NCBI RefSeq assembly: GCF_025685415.1 | Contig: NZ_JAGSYB010000001.1 | Location: 3,658,001-3,722,000, forward strand | Length of the DNA: 64,000 nt | Reading direction: 5' to 3' | DNA from: Terriglobus aquaticus | Lineage (GTDB): Bacteria > Acidobacteriota > Terriglobia > Terriglobales > Acidobacteriaceae | Part shown: piece after piece, positions 7,314 to 19,353 of the stretch | Position numbering within the stretch: position 1 is the first letter of the stretch | Layout: every line of letters starts with the position of its first letter | Position numbers and translations under genes: made by a program | Notes under the pieces: model-generated | The model's input: only the letters and a program-made list of their open reading frames with translations | Told to the model about the DNA's origin: nothing | Databases searched by the model: none

Positions 7314-10211
7314 TTAGAAGTCGATACGCGCACCAAACTGCAGAATGCGCGCTTCCAGAACACTGCTCACCGGCAGCAGCGAAGGCTGCCCCGTGATCAC
7401 ACCGGCCGCGTTCACCGTGGCATTCGTGTTGATCGTGGTGAAGTTGCTGCGGTTCAGCAGGTTGTTCGCTTCCACAAAAATCTGCGGCTTCACGCGTTCC
7501 GCGATGGTCACGAAAGTACGCGTGTAGCGCAGGTCAGCCTGCACGATCTTGGGCGTGCGCAGCGTGTTGCGCGCCACAAAGAGCGGACGCTGCTGGCCGC
7601 CCGAGCGCGGGTCGTTGTTCAGCAGCGTGCCCGTGACCAGGTTCTGCTGGTCGCCGCTAGTTGCGTTCACCAGCAGCGCAAAGTTGTTGTCGTTGAACAG
7701 TCCGCGAACATACTTGTTCGCAAAGTGTGTGGTGGGCTGGTACACCGTCGAAGTGTTGAACCCGATCGGCCGGTTGATCGAGCTGTTCCCGCGATCGCGC
7801 CGGGGATTGCTCGGGTCCTCGATAAAGTTCGAAAACTCGTAGGTGTTGCCTTCGGGGGTGTTGTCGATCGCGTGAGACCACGCGAAGTTCGCCGACGAGG
7901 TCAGGCCTGCGGAGAACCGGTGGTTGTACGCCGCGATCAGCGCGTGATAGCTGGAGTTGTTGCCGATGTCGATGTAGCTGATCGCGTTGAAGGCAGGATT
8001 GGCGCGCGTGTTCGCATTCACCGCGGTGCTGTATACCGGCCGTCCGTCGGCCAGAAAGCTGGTCGGATTGATCAGGTTGCTGTTGCGCAGAAACTGCAGG
8101 TTGCGGCCGTTGCTCAACACGTAGCCGATGCGCAGCGAGTCACCCTTGGCCAATTGCTGCTCCACCTGCGCGTCCACATTCCAGGTGTACTCATTCTTGA
8201 ACCGCGAAGTGAGCGCGTACGGTGTCGGCGTGGGGAACTGTGCCTGGTTCGCCGCGCTGAACGTACCCGGAAACGCAACGCCGGAGCTGGGCGTGAGCGA
8301 CGTGATCAGGTTGCCGGTGTTGGTCAGGCCGTTCGAGTACAGCGGGTTGTAGTAGCTGTTCGTCGGCGTCGCCTCGTAGTACAGACCGCCGCTCAAGCGC
8401 AGCACCAGCCCGGGCTGCGCGTTGTAGGCCAGGCCCAGGCGCGGCGCGAAGTTCGCCATGGGAACGCGGAAGCTGCGCGTCTCCGCCAGCGGCGCATTGG
8501 CAATGCCGTTGGGAGCGCGGTACTGGTCATAGCGCACGCCGTAGGTCGCGGAAAGCTTCTGCGTGAGCGCCCACGTGTCCTGCGCAAAGAATCCGAAGAA
8601 CACCGTCTGGTACCCAGCACCCGGCTTGCCGATCGACGCAGCGATCGTGGAGTACGAGAACCGATTCGTGCCGTTCTTCGCCGCGGCATAGGCCGCCAGA
8701 GTCGGGAACGTGTACTGCGTATACACGTCCGCCAACTGCGTGTCGTTGTTCTTCTGGAAGCTCACGCCGAACTTGAACGCATGCGCTCCGCGGTTCAGCG
8801 AAATGTTGTCGTTGAAGGACGGGATTTTTTCCTGGTACTTATCGCCCGCAGCGTTCGTTCCACCAAAGCCGGACACCACGCCGCTGATCGTAATCATCGG
8901 TCCAGGTCCGGTGGCAGAGCCCGCAAAGTGCTGCTGGTTGCGGTACGGCCAAGATCCGCGGAACTCGTTCAGCAGGTTCGGCGTCAGCGTGCTCACCAGT
9001 TGCGCACCGATAATGTGCGCACGGTCCTGGAAGTCGGACTCCGCGCTCAACAAGAACTGGCCGCCCACGTTGGTGTTGAACGGGTAGTTGTTGCGGAAGT
9101 AGTTGTAGCGCACAAAGCCGTTGTTCTTGCTGTTCAGGATAAAGTCGCCACGCACGTCGACCCACTGGGCGCGCTGCACCTGCGGAGCTGTATTGAAGTC
9201 GCTCGCCGGCACACCCAGCGCGATTAGCGCGGCCTGGTTCGCCAGCGTCACCGTGTTCGCCTGCGGGTTGCCGCGCTTCAGGTGCTCGTACGCTCCAAAC
9301 AGGAAGAAGCGGTTGCGAACCACGGGTCCACCCAGCCGTCCTACCAGATCGTCGACATGCAGATTCGGCTTGGGCTGGTAGCCCGCGGTGCCCGGCACGC
9401 AGTTCTGGCCCATGGGGCAGCTGCTGGCCGCCTTGGGCCGCCAGATGTACTGCACGGCGCCGTGCAGGTTGTTGGTGCCCGCCGGCGTGATCACGTTGTA
9501 GATGATGCCGGCCGTGTTGCCAAACTCAGGATTGAAGCCGTTGCTGATGGTCTGCACCGTGTCGGTATAGCTATCGCTGATCGCAAACAGGCGCAGCCCG
9601 TAGCGATCCGACTCGGTATCCACCATGCCGTCCAGCTGGTAGTTCACGCGGTCCACCAGGCCGTTGGTGTTCAGCGTGCGCGGCACACCGTTCTCCGCAT
9701 TCGGGTGCCCCGTCACACCAGGCTGGAACAGGATGAAGTTATACGGGTTGCGCGACGTCAGCGGCAGGTTCTGCGTCTCCACGGAGCTGATCGTCCGGCC
9801 CAGGTCCGTGCGCGTCACCTCCAGCAGCGGAGCATCCGCCGAAACCTCAACCGTTGTCGCAACGGAGCCAGCCTTCAGCGTCTCGTTCAGCGACAGGTCG
9901 GTGCCCGCGTCCAGGTGAATGCCTGCCTGCGTCAGCGGCGCAAACGACGGCGCATTCGCGGTCACGGTGTAATCGCCCAGCGGCAGATCCGGCGCCACGT
10001 AGCGGCCGTCGTCGTTCGTCGTCAGCTCGCGCGTAAAGCCGTTGTTCAGGTTTTTGATCGTCACCGTCGCGCCGGGCACGGGAGCTCCAGCCGCATCCGT
10101 AATGGTGCCGCGCAGCGTGCCGTTGATTGCGTTGGCCTGGGCCAGCAGCGCCGGCGCGGGTGCCGCCAGCAGAACGGCGGAAAGGGCAATGGGAAGAAAC
10201 GTGTGCTTCAT
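7314..10211 (-). CDS. Oar-like TonB-dependent receptor with carboxypeptidase-regulatory domain
   Basis: This 965-residue outer membrane protein has a signal peptide (1-24, ending ALLAQA). A carboxypeptidase-regulatory-like Ig fold follows (about 29-110: GTLRGTITDAAGAPVPGATV). Next comes a plug-like region, then a large beta-barrel ending in phenylalanine (GARIDF), typical for BAM recognition. Such Oar-type proteins are expanded in Acidobacteriota and are assumed to take up large substrates or act in adhesion. The start at 10211 has an ideal AGGAGGT upstream. A ROK regulator ends about 150 bp upstream on the same strand. The substrate is unknown. Confidence 0.88.
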   Translation of the reverse strand: MKHTFLPIALSAVLLAAPAPALLAQANAINGTLRGTITDAAGAPVPGATVTIKNLNNGFTRELTTNDDGRYVAPDLPLGDYTVTANAPSFAPLTQAGIHLDAGTDLSLNETLKAGSVATTVEVSADAPLLEVTRTDLGRTISSVETQNLPLTSRNPYNFILFQPGVTGHPNAENGVPRTLNTNGLVDRVNYQLDGMVDTESDRYGLRLFAISDSYTDTVQTISNGFNPEFGNTAGIIYNVITPAGTNNLHGAVQYIWRPKAASSCPMGQNCVPGTAGYQPKPNLHVDDLVGRLGGPVVRNRFFLFGAYEHLKRGNPQANTVTLANQAALIALGVPASDFNTAPQVQRAQWVDVRGDFILNSKNNGFVRYNYFRNNYPFNTNVGGQFLLSAESDFQDRAHIIGAQLVSTLTPNLLNEFRGSWPYRNQQHFAGSATGPGPMITISGVVSGFGGTNAAGDKYQEKIPSFNDNISLNRGAHAFKFGVSFQKNNDTQLADVYTQYTFPTLAAYAAAKNGTNRFSYSTIAASIGKPGAGYQTVFFGFFAQDTWALTQKLSATYGVRYDQYRAPNGIANAPLAETRSFRVPMANFAPRLGLAYNAQPGLVLRLSGGLYYEATPTNSYYNPLYSNGLTNTGNLITSLTPSSGVAFPGTFSAANQAQFPTPTPYALTSRFKNEYTWNVDAQVEQQLAKGDSLRIGYVLSNGRNLQFLRNSNLINPTSFLADGRPVYSTAVNANTRANPAFNAISYIDIGNNSSYHALIAAYNHRFSAGLTSSANFAWSHAIDNTPEGNTYEFSNFIEDPSNPRRDRGNSSINRPIGFNTSTVYQPTTHFANKYVRGLFNDNNFALLVNATSGDQQNLVTGTLLNNDPRSGGQQRPLFVARNTLRTPKIVQADLRYTRTFVTIAERVKPQIFVEANNLLNRSNFTTINTNATVNAAGVITGQPSLLPVSSVLEARILQFGARIDF

Positions 10212-10359
10212 GGGAACACCTCCTGGAAGTGCGGCAAAGACCGGGCCGCTTAGGATCGTGCTTCGGGTTGAGGTACGGTGTGCCAACCTGCGCGTCTGGT
10301 TGGCCTCGTCTGGTTCCGCCGGTCGCCTTACGGGTGGCGGTGGCAACTACAAATTGGAG

Positions 10360-11595
10360 TCAACAGAGCAGGCCGGCCTCCGCGGCCGACAACGACAGCG
10401 ACACTGCGCCAAATAACTGTGCTTCGGGCCCAAGCGACGAAGCCCGCAGCTTGGGTTGAGCGAATTCGTTTTCCCGCAGAAACGCTTCCGTGGCCGAGCA
10501 CAACGTGCGGTGCGCGCCCACGCCGCCACCCAGAACCACAAGCTGCGGGTTGTACAGCAGCGACAGCGTTCCAATCGCGTCGGCCAGGATGCGCGCCGTC
10601 TCCGTGGTCACTTCCAGCGCCAGCGTATGACCCTCATCGGCCAGGTCGAACACCTCGGGTGCGTGCAGCCGCATCAAGTCAGCCTTGGCCGCGCGCCGCT
10701 CGCGTCGCAGCGCCTTCTGCCACATCGCTTCCACGCCGGCGCCGCCGATCGCGCGCTCCAGTTGCCCTGTCTCTTCCAGCCGCACCGGTTCGCGAGGCAT
10801 GCCGTACACCGGCAGGTAGCCGATCTCGCCAGCGGTCCAATCCGCACCGTGGTGCAGCGCTCCGCGCAGAAAGATGCCCGCACCCACGCCCGTTCCCAGC
10901 GCGATAAAGATGAAATCATCCACGCCTTGCGCTTCGCCCCGGTACTGCTCGCCAAGCGCCGCCAGGTTCACATCATTCTCGACCGTGCAGGAGATCTTCA
11001 TCTCGCGCTCCACCAGAGCGCGCATCGGGAATTCAGTCCACCCCTGCAGGTTCGGCGCGGCCAGCACCACGCCATGGTCCACGTCGGTAATGCCCGGCGC
11101 GCCTACGGTCAGGTGCAGCACGCGCGCTGAAACGTCGGTCTGCTGCATCATCTCGCGAATGCCGGTCTGCATCAGCGACACGATGGTCCGCGGTGTCTTC
11201 TGCCGTTCGTTCAGGTGCGTCGCCCAATGCGCCACCGGCGTCCCGTTCAGGTCCGCCAGCATCATCCGCAGCCGGGTTCCACCCACATCCGCACCCGCCA
11301 CCAGCCCATGGCTGCTATTGAATCGCAACAGGCTCGGCGGCCGGCCACCAGAGCTCTCGCCATCGCCCAGATCTTCGATCAGCCCCAGCCTCGTCATGTG
11401 CGCGATCGACACGGAAACCGTGGTCGCAGACAGGCCGGACTTCCGCACCAGGTCGGCCTTCGAGCAAGGGCTGTTGCCGCGCAGAAGGTTCAGCAGCAGG
11501 CGGCAGTTCGACTCACGCAACTGCGACGGCCGCGCCGCCTCCGCGCGCATCGGCAACCGCGGAGCCACGGTGTGTTTGCCGCCTGTGCGGCGCAT
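10360..11595 (-). CDS. ROK-family transcriptional regulator (NagC/XylR type)
   Basis: About 411 residues. An N-terminal winged helix-turn-helix (KADLVRKSGLSATTVS, about residues 45-60) is followed by a ROK sugar-kinase-like domain. That domain has the phosphate-binding motif DVGGTRLR and the second glycine motif ALGTGVGAG. The CxCGxxGC zinc motif common in ROK proteins is absent; the corresponding stretch lacks cysteines. The domain order fits a sugar-responsive repressor rather than a kinase. The start is uncertain: ATG 11595 was chosen, with TTG 11619 an alternative. It is divergent from the PIG-L gene, and an inverted repeat between them could be its operator. Confidence 0.8.
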   Translation of the reverse strand: MRRTGGKHTVAPRLPMRAEAARPSQLRESNCRLLLNLLRGNSPCSKADLVRKSGLSATTVSVSIAHMTRLGLIEDLGDGESSGGRPPSLLRFNSSHGLVAGADVGGTRLRMMLADLNGTPVAHWATHLNERQKTPRTIVSLMQTGIREMMQQTDVSARVLHLTVGAPGITDVDHGVVLAAPNLQGWTEFPMRALVEREMKISCTVENDVNLAALGEQYRGEAQGVDDFIFIALGTGVGAGIFLRGALHHGADWTAGEIGYLPVYGMPREPVRLEETGQLERAIGGAGVEAMWQKALRRERRAAKADLMRLHAPEVFDLADEGHTLALEVTTETARILADAIGTLSLLYNPQLVVLGGGVGAHRTLCSATEAFLRENEFAQPKLRASSLGPEAQLFGAVSLSLSAAEAGLLC

Positions 11596-11633
11596 CGTCT
11601 TGAGAATTCGGCTTGCCAAGCGGGTTTGCTGAG

Positions 11634-11654
11634 TTTATACGGAACGTGTACAAA
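11634..11654. promoter_or_regulatory. Candidate operator for the ROK regulator
   Basis: An imperfect palindrome TTTATAC-N7-GTACAAA occupies 11634-11654 (6 of 7 positions symmetric). It is AT-rich against GC-rich surroundings and sits in the 150-bp divergent space between the ROK gene and the PIG-L gene. Length and symmetry suit a dimeric winged-helix repressor. Binding is inference. Confidence 0.4.
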
Positions 11655-11744
11655 GTCTGCAAGCTTTCCTCAAAAGTTTTTGTTCACGGCGACTTTGTTC
11701 TGCTACGCGCCGTCCGTAAGAAAGCGCCTGTTGAAAGGGAAACG

Positions 11745-14636
11745 ATGAAGCAAATGCGGCAACACCTGCTGGGGCAGGGAGTACGAAAGCGAGTTGCAAC
11801 CATCGCTTTAGCGGCTGTGTCTTCGTCGTGCCTGCCCATCCCGGCACAGCAAAGCTCTGCAACCCCGTCCGCGACCGTTCCCTGGCGGCAGCAGCAGGAC
11901 GCCTACGCCGAACCGCTGCCTTTTGATCGCGGTGCAGCAGGCCTCGCGCAGAGCCTGCGCAAGCTAAGCACCCGCGCCAGCCTCATCCAGATCAACGCGC
12001 ATCCCGACGACGAAGACGGCGGCATGCTCAGCTATGAGAGCCGCGCCGTGGGTGCCGACGTTTCTCTGCTTGCGCTCAATCGTGGCGAAGGCGGCCAGAA
12101 TGTGATGACCGGAGACTTCTGGGACGCCCTCGGCATCCTGCGCACCCAGGAACATCTGCAGGCCAATCACTTCTACGGCGACCATCTCTACTACACGCGC
12201 GTCGCCGACTTCGGTTTTTCGAAGACGCTCGAGGAAGCTCTCGCGCAGTGGGGACACGACCGCGTTCTCGAAGACGTCGTGCGCGTCGTTCGCACCGTCC
12301 GTCCCATGGTGGTGACCAGCGTCTTCGCTGGCTATGTGTCAGACGGTCACGGCCATCACCAGACCGCGGGTGTCATGGCGCAAGAGGTCTTCAAAGCCGC
12401 TGCCGATCCGAAGATGTTCCCCGACCAGATCAAGGAGGGCTTACGGCCTTGGGCACCACTCAAGGTGTACGCTCGAGTACCCTTTGCACGGGTCACGGAG
12501 AAAGGCATCTTCGACTACGCCACCGGCAAGTGGGAACCGGTCGTCTTCAAGAACTACGTCACCGGCGAAGTGATGCACCAGGTGCCTGCGGCCACCATCG
12601 AGGTGCCCGAGGGAACCTATGACCCATCGCTCGGCGAAAGCTACTTCCAGTTGGCCCGCGAGGGTCTGAACGAGCAGAAATCGCAGAACGGCGGTGTGGG
12701 ACGCCCGCCCGCCGGTCAGTTCGATTCGCCCTACCACCTCTACGCGACTCGCGTCGAAGGTGGCCATCCACCCGCGCACGAGCAGAGCTTCTTTGACGGT
12801 ATTGACACCACCTTGCCCGGCATCGCGGACTACCTGCAGGGCGCGGAAGCAGGCAGCGCGCGGGAGAAGCTGCAGGGCATTGCGCAACAGGTTTCCGATG
12901 CGTCCGCCGCCTTCGATGCACGGCATCCCGAGCGTTGCGCACCGGCGCTGGGGCGCGGCCTGCAGCAGACCCGGGCGCTGATCCTCGATCTGCAACAGCC
13001 GAACGAGAGCGACGGCCGCTACAACGCCATCCACGAGCTCCAGCTCAAGCAGGTGCAGTTTGAGCAGGCGCTCAACCAGGCGCTCGGCATCCAGTTGCTC
13101 GCGGTCGTCCAGCCCCAGGGTGTCGATGCCGCGCGCATCGGACCCTTCGGCCCAACGGACGCCGCCAGTGCGGCCGCCGGCAGTCCGTTTGCCTCCACCA
13201 CCGTCATCCCCGGCCAAAGTTTCGCGGTCAGCGTGCACGTCGCCGACCAGGGCGCTGTGCCGGTTCAAGTAGAAAGCGTGCGCCTCACTCCAACCGCCGG
13301 CGACTGGAAGCTGACCGACCAGAGCCCCGCGCTCAACAGCCTGCCTGCAGGCACTGCGGCCGACGTTCTGTTCAGCGCCACCGTTCCGCAGGACGCTCCC
13401 ATCACCGAGCCCTACTTCTCGCGCCCCACCCTCGAACAGAGCTTCTACGACATCCACGACGGCCGCTATCTCACGCTGCCGACTATGCCGTACCCGCTCT
13501 CAGCGCACCTCACCTATACCTACAACGGCGTCGCCGTCACCGCGCAGGAGGTGGTGCAGACTGCGCGGCGCGAAACGGGCCTTGGCATCGCGTTGAATCC
13601 GCTGCTGGTCGCTCCCGCCATCAGCGTGCGCGTGACTCCGCCCGCAGGCGTCATGCCGCTCAGTGCAACCACGCTTCCGCTGGACGTGATCGTTCACAGC
13701 AGCGTCAAGGGACCGGCAACCGGTACGGTCGCTCTGAAGCTGCCTGCTGGATGGCGCTCCGAACCGGCAACTGCCACTTTCTCCACCTCCCGTGATAACG
13801 AGGATGTACATCTGCAGTTCCAAGTCGATCCTCACGGCGTGCAAGCCAAACAGTACTTGATCTCCGCAATCGCCACCTCGGGCGGCAAGCAGTTTACGCA
13901 GGGCTTCTACACTATCGGCTGGCCGGGCATCCGTCCCTACCCGCTCTACTCACCCGCCGCATACCGCGCAACCGGCGTAGACGTGAAGACCGCTCCCAGC
14001 CTGCGCGTCGCGTATGTCATGGGTCCCGGCGACGATGTTCCTCAGTCGCTGGAAAACCTCGGCATCCACGTCACAGAGCTCAGCTCGAGCGACCTGGCAG
14101 GCGCCGACTTGAGCGGGTACGACGTGATCCTGCTCGGCATCCGCACCTACGCCGCTCGGCCGGAACTGCGCGTGCTCAACAATCGCCTGCTCGACTACGT
14201 GAAGAACGGCGGCGTCGTCATCAGCCAGTACCAGACCGCGGAGTACGACCGCAACTACGCGCCCTATCCGCTCAGCGTCCCCGGCGACGCGGAAAAGGTC
14301 GTCGAGGAAAAAGGCGAAGTGAAGATCACGGCGCCTGCGGATCCCGTTCTGAACTGGCCGAACGCGATAACCCTTCGCGACTTCGACGGCTGGGTGGAGG
14401 AGCGCGGTCACGGCTTCCTGCGCAGCTACGACGCGCACTACACCGCGCCCGTAGAGATGCACGACGCCGGTCAGGATCCCCAAACCGGCGGCCTCGTCTA
14501 TGCCCAGTACGGCAAGGGCTACTACGTCTATCTCGCCTTTGCCTTCTTCCGCGAAATGCCCGAAGGCGTACCCGGCAGCTATCGCATCATGGCCAACCTG
14601 CTCAGCATCGGCAAGAATCCGAAGCTGCCGCACTAG
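11745..14636 (+). CDS. Secreted PIG-L/LmbE-family deacetylase, multidomain
   Basis: This 963-residue protein has an N-terminal hydrophobic export signal (about 15-35) and then a PIG-L zinc deacetylase domain. HPDDE (86-90) supplies zinc ligands, and GHGHHQTAG (about 200-208) supplies further histidines. Beta-rich, probably Ig/NEW3-like, segments follow (about 480-760). The C-terminal part (about 790-960) contains LxGYDVILLGIRTYAARPEL and resembles a glutamine-amidotransferase-like fold. Family members deacetylate N-acetylglucosamine-containing conjugates. The start at 11745 has AAAGGGAAA upstream and places the signal peptide at the N-terminus. It is divergent from the ROK regulator, which may control it. 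Confidence 0.82.
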   Translation: MKQMRQHLLGQGVRKRVATIALAAVSSSCLPIPAQQSSATPSATVPWRQQQDAYAEPLPFDRGAAGLAQSLRKLSTRASLIQINAHPDDEDGGMLSYESRAVGADVSLLALNRGEGGQNVMTGDFWDALGILRTQEHLQANHFYGDHLYYTRVADFGFSKTLEEALAQWGHDRVLEDVVRVVRTVRPMVVTSVFAGYVSDGHGHHQTAGVMAQEVFKAAADPKMFPDQIKEGLRPWAPLKVYARVPFARVTEKGIFDYATGKWEPVVFKNYVTGEVMHQVPAATIEVPEGTYDPSLGESYFQLAREGLNEQKSQNGGVGRPPAGQFDSPYHLYATRVEGGHPPAHEQSFFDGIDTTLPGIADYLQGAEAGSAREKLQGIAQQVSDASAAFDARHPERCAPALGRGLQQTRALILDLQQPNESDGRYNAIHELQLKQVQFEQALNQALGIQLLAVVQPQGVDAARIGPFGPTDAASAAAGSPFASTTVIPGQSFAVSVHVADQGAVPVQVESVRLTPTAGDWKLTDQSPALNSLPAGTAADVLFSATVPQDAPITEPYFSRPTLEQSFYDIHDGRYLTLPTMPYPLSAHLTYTYNGVAVTAQEVVQTARRETGLGIALNPLLVAPAISVRVTPPAGVMPLSATTLPLDVIVHSSVKGPATGTVALKLPAGWRSEPATATFSTSRDNEDVHLQFQVDPHGVQAKQYLISAIATSGGKQFTQGFYTIGWPGIRPYPLYSPAAYRATGVDVKTAPSLRVAYVMGPGDDVPQSLENLGIHVTELSSSDLAGADLSGYDVILLGIRTYAARPELRVLNNRLLDYVKNGGVVISQYQTAEYDRNYAPYPLSVPGDAEKVVEEKGEVKITAPADPVLNWPNAITLRDFDGWVEERGHGFLRSYDAHYTAPVEMHDAGQDPQTGGLVYAQYGKGYYVYLAFAFFREMPEGVPGSYRIMANLLSIGKNPKLPH

Positions 14637-14651
14637 CCCCCGGAAATGACA

Positions 14652-14675
14652 ACGGCGCGCATCGCTGCGCGCCGT
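14652..14675. terminator. Hairpin between convergent genes
   Basis: A 9-bp perfect stem (ACGGCGCGC / GCGCGCCGT, 14652-14660 and 14667-14675) with a 6-nt loop sits in the 67-bp gap between the PIG-L gene and the convergent prolyl oligopeptidase. There is no clear T-tract on either side. Confidence 0.6.
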
Positions 14676-14703
14676 CCTCACTCCTTCCGTCGGCGATCCG
14701 CTG

Positions 14704-16854
<2,151 letters not shown>

Positions 16855-16912
16855 GGGAAAAGACTCTCCTGAGCAGAGACGGGCGCGTCAGACTATTGCG
16901 AGAATAAACCTC

Positions 16913-18046
16913 ATGCCGATCCGCCGCGCCATGCTTCTGCTCTGGATGTTCTGTGCCGCCGCGATCGCCCGCGCGCAAGCCACACAGCCCGCTCGAGCCA
17001 CGCCGCCGCCGGCGCAAGCCACTTCACAGCCGGCTCAATCGTCCGCCTCGCAGGACCCACAAACCGACCAACCGTACACACTCCAGACCGGCGCGTCGCT
17101 CATCCTCGTCCCCACCACCGTCGACATCAAGGGCAAAGTCCTCTACGGCCTCACCAAAGATCAGTTCACGCTTACCGACGACGGCCAGCCACGCCCCTTC
17201 CGTCTCGAAGAATCGACTGAAGGCATCGGCCTCAGCCTCGTCGTCCTTCTGCAGTGCTCGCGCTCGGCCATCGTGGAGTACAGCCGCTTCCAGGGCCTGC
17301 CCACCATGATCGATTCGCTCATCGGTGCCGCCCCGCACGAGGTCGCTCTCGTCCGCTACGGTGCTCACCCTGAGTTGATCCAGCCCTTCACCCGCAAGCA
17401 GGACAAGATCGAAGCCGCCATGCCCCGCATGGCACCCTGCGAAGACAACGCCGCGGCCACCACCGACGCGCTCAGCTACGCCGCTTCCATCCTTGAGAAC
17501 CGCGATCCTCGGTACCGCCGCGCCATCATGCTCATCAGCGAAACCCGCGACCACGGTTCGCACGTGCCCGAAGCGCAGGTCATCGCCCAGCTTGGCCGCA
17601 ACAACATCGTCGTCGACAGCTTCGCCTACTCGCCCTACCGCGACGACCTGCGCGACGAGGTAAAGCCCGGCCGCGGCCCCGGCCTCTTCGGCACGGCACT
17701 GCAACTGCTCATGGCCACCGTGCAGGCCTTCCGGCAAAACGTCCCCAAGACCGTCTCGCGCCTCTCCGGCGGCGAGTACGACAACTTCGGCACAGAGAAG
17801 GGCTTCGACAACGCCGCGCTGCGTCTGGCCAACCGTATCCACAACTACTACCTGCTCAGCTTCACAGTGCCCGGCGGCGCTACACCCGGCCTGCACGAGC
17901 TCGAAGTCAAAATCCCACAGTATCCGGAAGCCACCATCCGAGCCCGCCGCAACTACTGGGTCGGTGCCCCGCCAGACGCCAGCACTGCACCAGCCCCCGC
18001 CGCACCCGCAGGTTCCGACAGCAATACCCAAGCCAAGCCTCAGTAG
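16913..18046 (+). CDS. Secreted VWFA-related domain protein (acidobacterial type)
   Basis: This 377-residue protein has a signal peptide (about 1-22, ending ARA), a low-complexity Ala/Pro/Gln linker, and then a von Willebrand A-like domain. The entry strand VLVPTTVDIKGKVLYGLTKDQF is the characteristic opening of the VWFA-related family abundant in Acidobacteriota. The canonical DxSxS metal site is not obvious (LLQCSRSAI in its place), so metal binding is doubtful. The C-terminus is again Ala/Pro-rich. It is divergent from the peptidase; the 58-bp intergenic space must hold both promoters. The function is unknown, probably envelope-associated. Confidence 0.8.
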   Translation: MPIRRAMLLLWMFCAAAIARAQATQPARATPPPAQATSQPAQSSASQDPQTDQPYTLQTGASLILVPTTVDIKGKVLYGLTKDQFTLTDDGQPRPFRLEESTEGIGLSLVVLLQCSRSAIVEYSRFQGLPTMIDSLIGAAPHEVALVRYGAHPELIQPFTRKQDKIEAAMPRMAPCEDNAAATTDALSYAASILENRDPRYRRAIMLISETRDHGSHVPEAQVIAQLGRNNIVVDSFAYSPYRDDLRDEVKPGRGPGLFGTALQLLMATVQAFRQNVPKTVSRLSGGEYDNFGTEKGFDNAALRLANRIHNYYLLSFTVPGGATPGLHELEVKIPQYPEATIRARRNYWVGAPPDASTAPAPAAPAGSDSNTQAKPQ

Positions 18047-18186
18047 CACCGAAGCCGCAGCGAAGTGGGAGCAGGACAGCAGGCTCCTCATAGTCGCGGT
18101 TGAGGTGAGAGGCCCCAGGATCCTGATGAAGCCGCACTAAGGAGGGAGCAGGGACCTTCAGGCCCCTGTATCTGGCCGCCTGAAAA

Positions 18187-18198
18187 GGGCTTCAGCCC
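18187..18198. repeat. Short intergenic palindrome GGGCTTCAGCCC
   Basis: A 5-bp stem with a 2-nt loop (18187-18198) lies in the 167-bp gap between the VWFA gene and the convergent aldo/keto reductase, followed by a second GGGGCTTCG. It may act as a terminator or be a member of a dispersed intergenic palindrome family. Similar G/C-rich palindromes occur at 23362-23403. Confidence 0.35.
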
Positions 18199-18213
18199 GG
18201 GGCTTCGTCACAC

Positions 18214-19242
18214 TTACCGCGAAGACCGATCGCCCTCACCCGGCAACGCACCCGGCAACGCACCCGCCATCGCCGGCTCTTCAGCCTTCTTCTCATACGC
18301 ACTCGCGGCCGAGAGCGCATCCTGCTGCTCCGCGCTCAACTCCAACTCCGCCGCCCGGAACAAATCTTCCAGGTGCTCTTCCTTCGTCGCGCTCGCAATC
18401 GGAGCCAGCACATTCGGCCGCGACAGCAACCACGCCAGTGCCACCGAAGCCATCGACGCACCCGCCTCGTCACTCACCTTCCGCAGCGCGTCCAGAATCT
18501 TCATGCCGCGATCGTCGAAATACTTGCTCACCGTACCTTCGCGCTTCACGCCTTTGGCATCGTCCGCACTCTTGTACTTGCCGGTCAGAAATCCAGCAGC
18601 CAGCGAGAAGTAGGGAACCACGCCCAGCGAGTACTCCGCCACCACCGGCGCCAGGTCCGTCTCATACTGCTCGCGCGTGTACAGGTTGTAGTTAGGCTGC
18701 AAGGTCTGGTAGCTCTCCCACCCCGCGTTGCGCGCCACTTCAATGGCCGCACGCAGGCGCCGGCCGTCGTAGTTGCTCGCGCCTACCATGCGCACCTTGC
18801 CTTCGTGCACCAGCGCATCCAGCGTGCGCACGGTCTCTTCCAGCGGTGTGTCCTTGTCGTCCTGGTGGGTCTGGTACAGGTCAATGTGGTCGGTCTGCAG
18901 CCGGCGCAGCGAAGCCTCGACCGCCTCGCGAATGTACTTCGCGCTCAGCCCTTTCTTGCCCTCGCCCATCTCCATGCCGACCTTGGTCGCCAGCACTACC
19001 TGGTCGCGCTTGCCGCTCTGCTTGAACCACTTGCCCAGGATGGTCTCGCTCTCGCCGCCCTGGTTGCCCGGCGCCCACCGCGAATACACATCCGCCGTGT
19101 CGATGAAGTTGAACCCGCGCTCCACAAAGCGATCCAAAATGCGGAAGCTCTGCTGCTCGTCGATCGTCCAACCAAACACATTGCCGCCCAGCATAATGGG
19201 CGACACCGGAACCTGAAGCTTGCCAAGAGAACGCATCTGCAT
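18214..19242 (-). CDS. Aldo/keto reductase
   Basis: This 342-residue TIM-barrel oxidoreductase shows the family catalytic tetrad: Asp and Tyr in DTADVYS (about 48-54), Lys in LATKVG and His in YQTHQ. The NADPH-binding end includes the usual late IASATKEEHLED segment. The substrate is probably a carbonyl compound, but this cannot be narrowed down. The C-terminus carries a small 12-bp tandem duplication (GALPGALPGEG) beyond the usual family end. The TG-rich start at 19242 is the first plausible ATG; MRSLGKL two codons later would also serve. Confidence 0.88.
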   Translation of the reverse strand: MQMRSLGKLQVPVSPIMLGGNVFGWTIDEQQSFRILDRFVERGFNFIDTADVYSRWAPGNQGGESETILGKWFKQSGKRDQVVLATKVGMEMGEGKKGLSAKYIREAVEASLRRLQTDHIDLYQTHQDDKDTPLEETVRTLDALVHEGKVRMVGASNYDGRRLRAAIEVARNAGWESYQTLQPNYNLYTREQYETDLAPVVAEYSLGVVPYFSLAAGFLTGKYKSADDAKGVKREGTVSKYFDDRGMKILDALRKVSDEAGASMASVALAWLLSRPNVLAPIASATKEEHLEDLFRAAELELSAEQQDALSAASAYEKKAEEPAMAGALPGALPGEGDRSSR

Positions 19243-19353
19243 ACAAGCTCAGATGCCGCACTCACAACGAGAGTGTCATCCTGAGCGCAGCGAAGGACCT
19301 GCTTTCGCCCCTGCCACATTCCGACACACCAGGCATTGCAGAAGGGAACGCCG

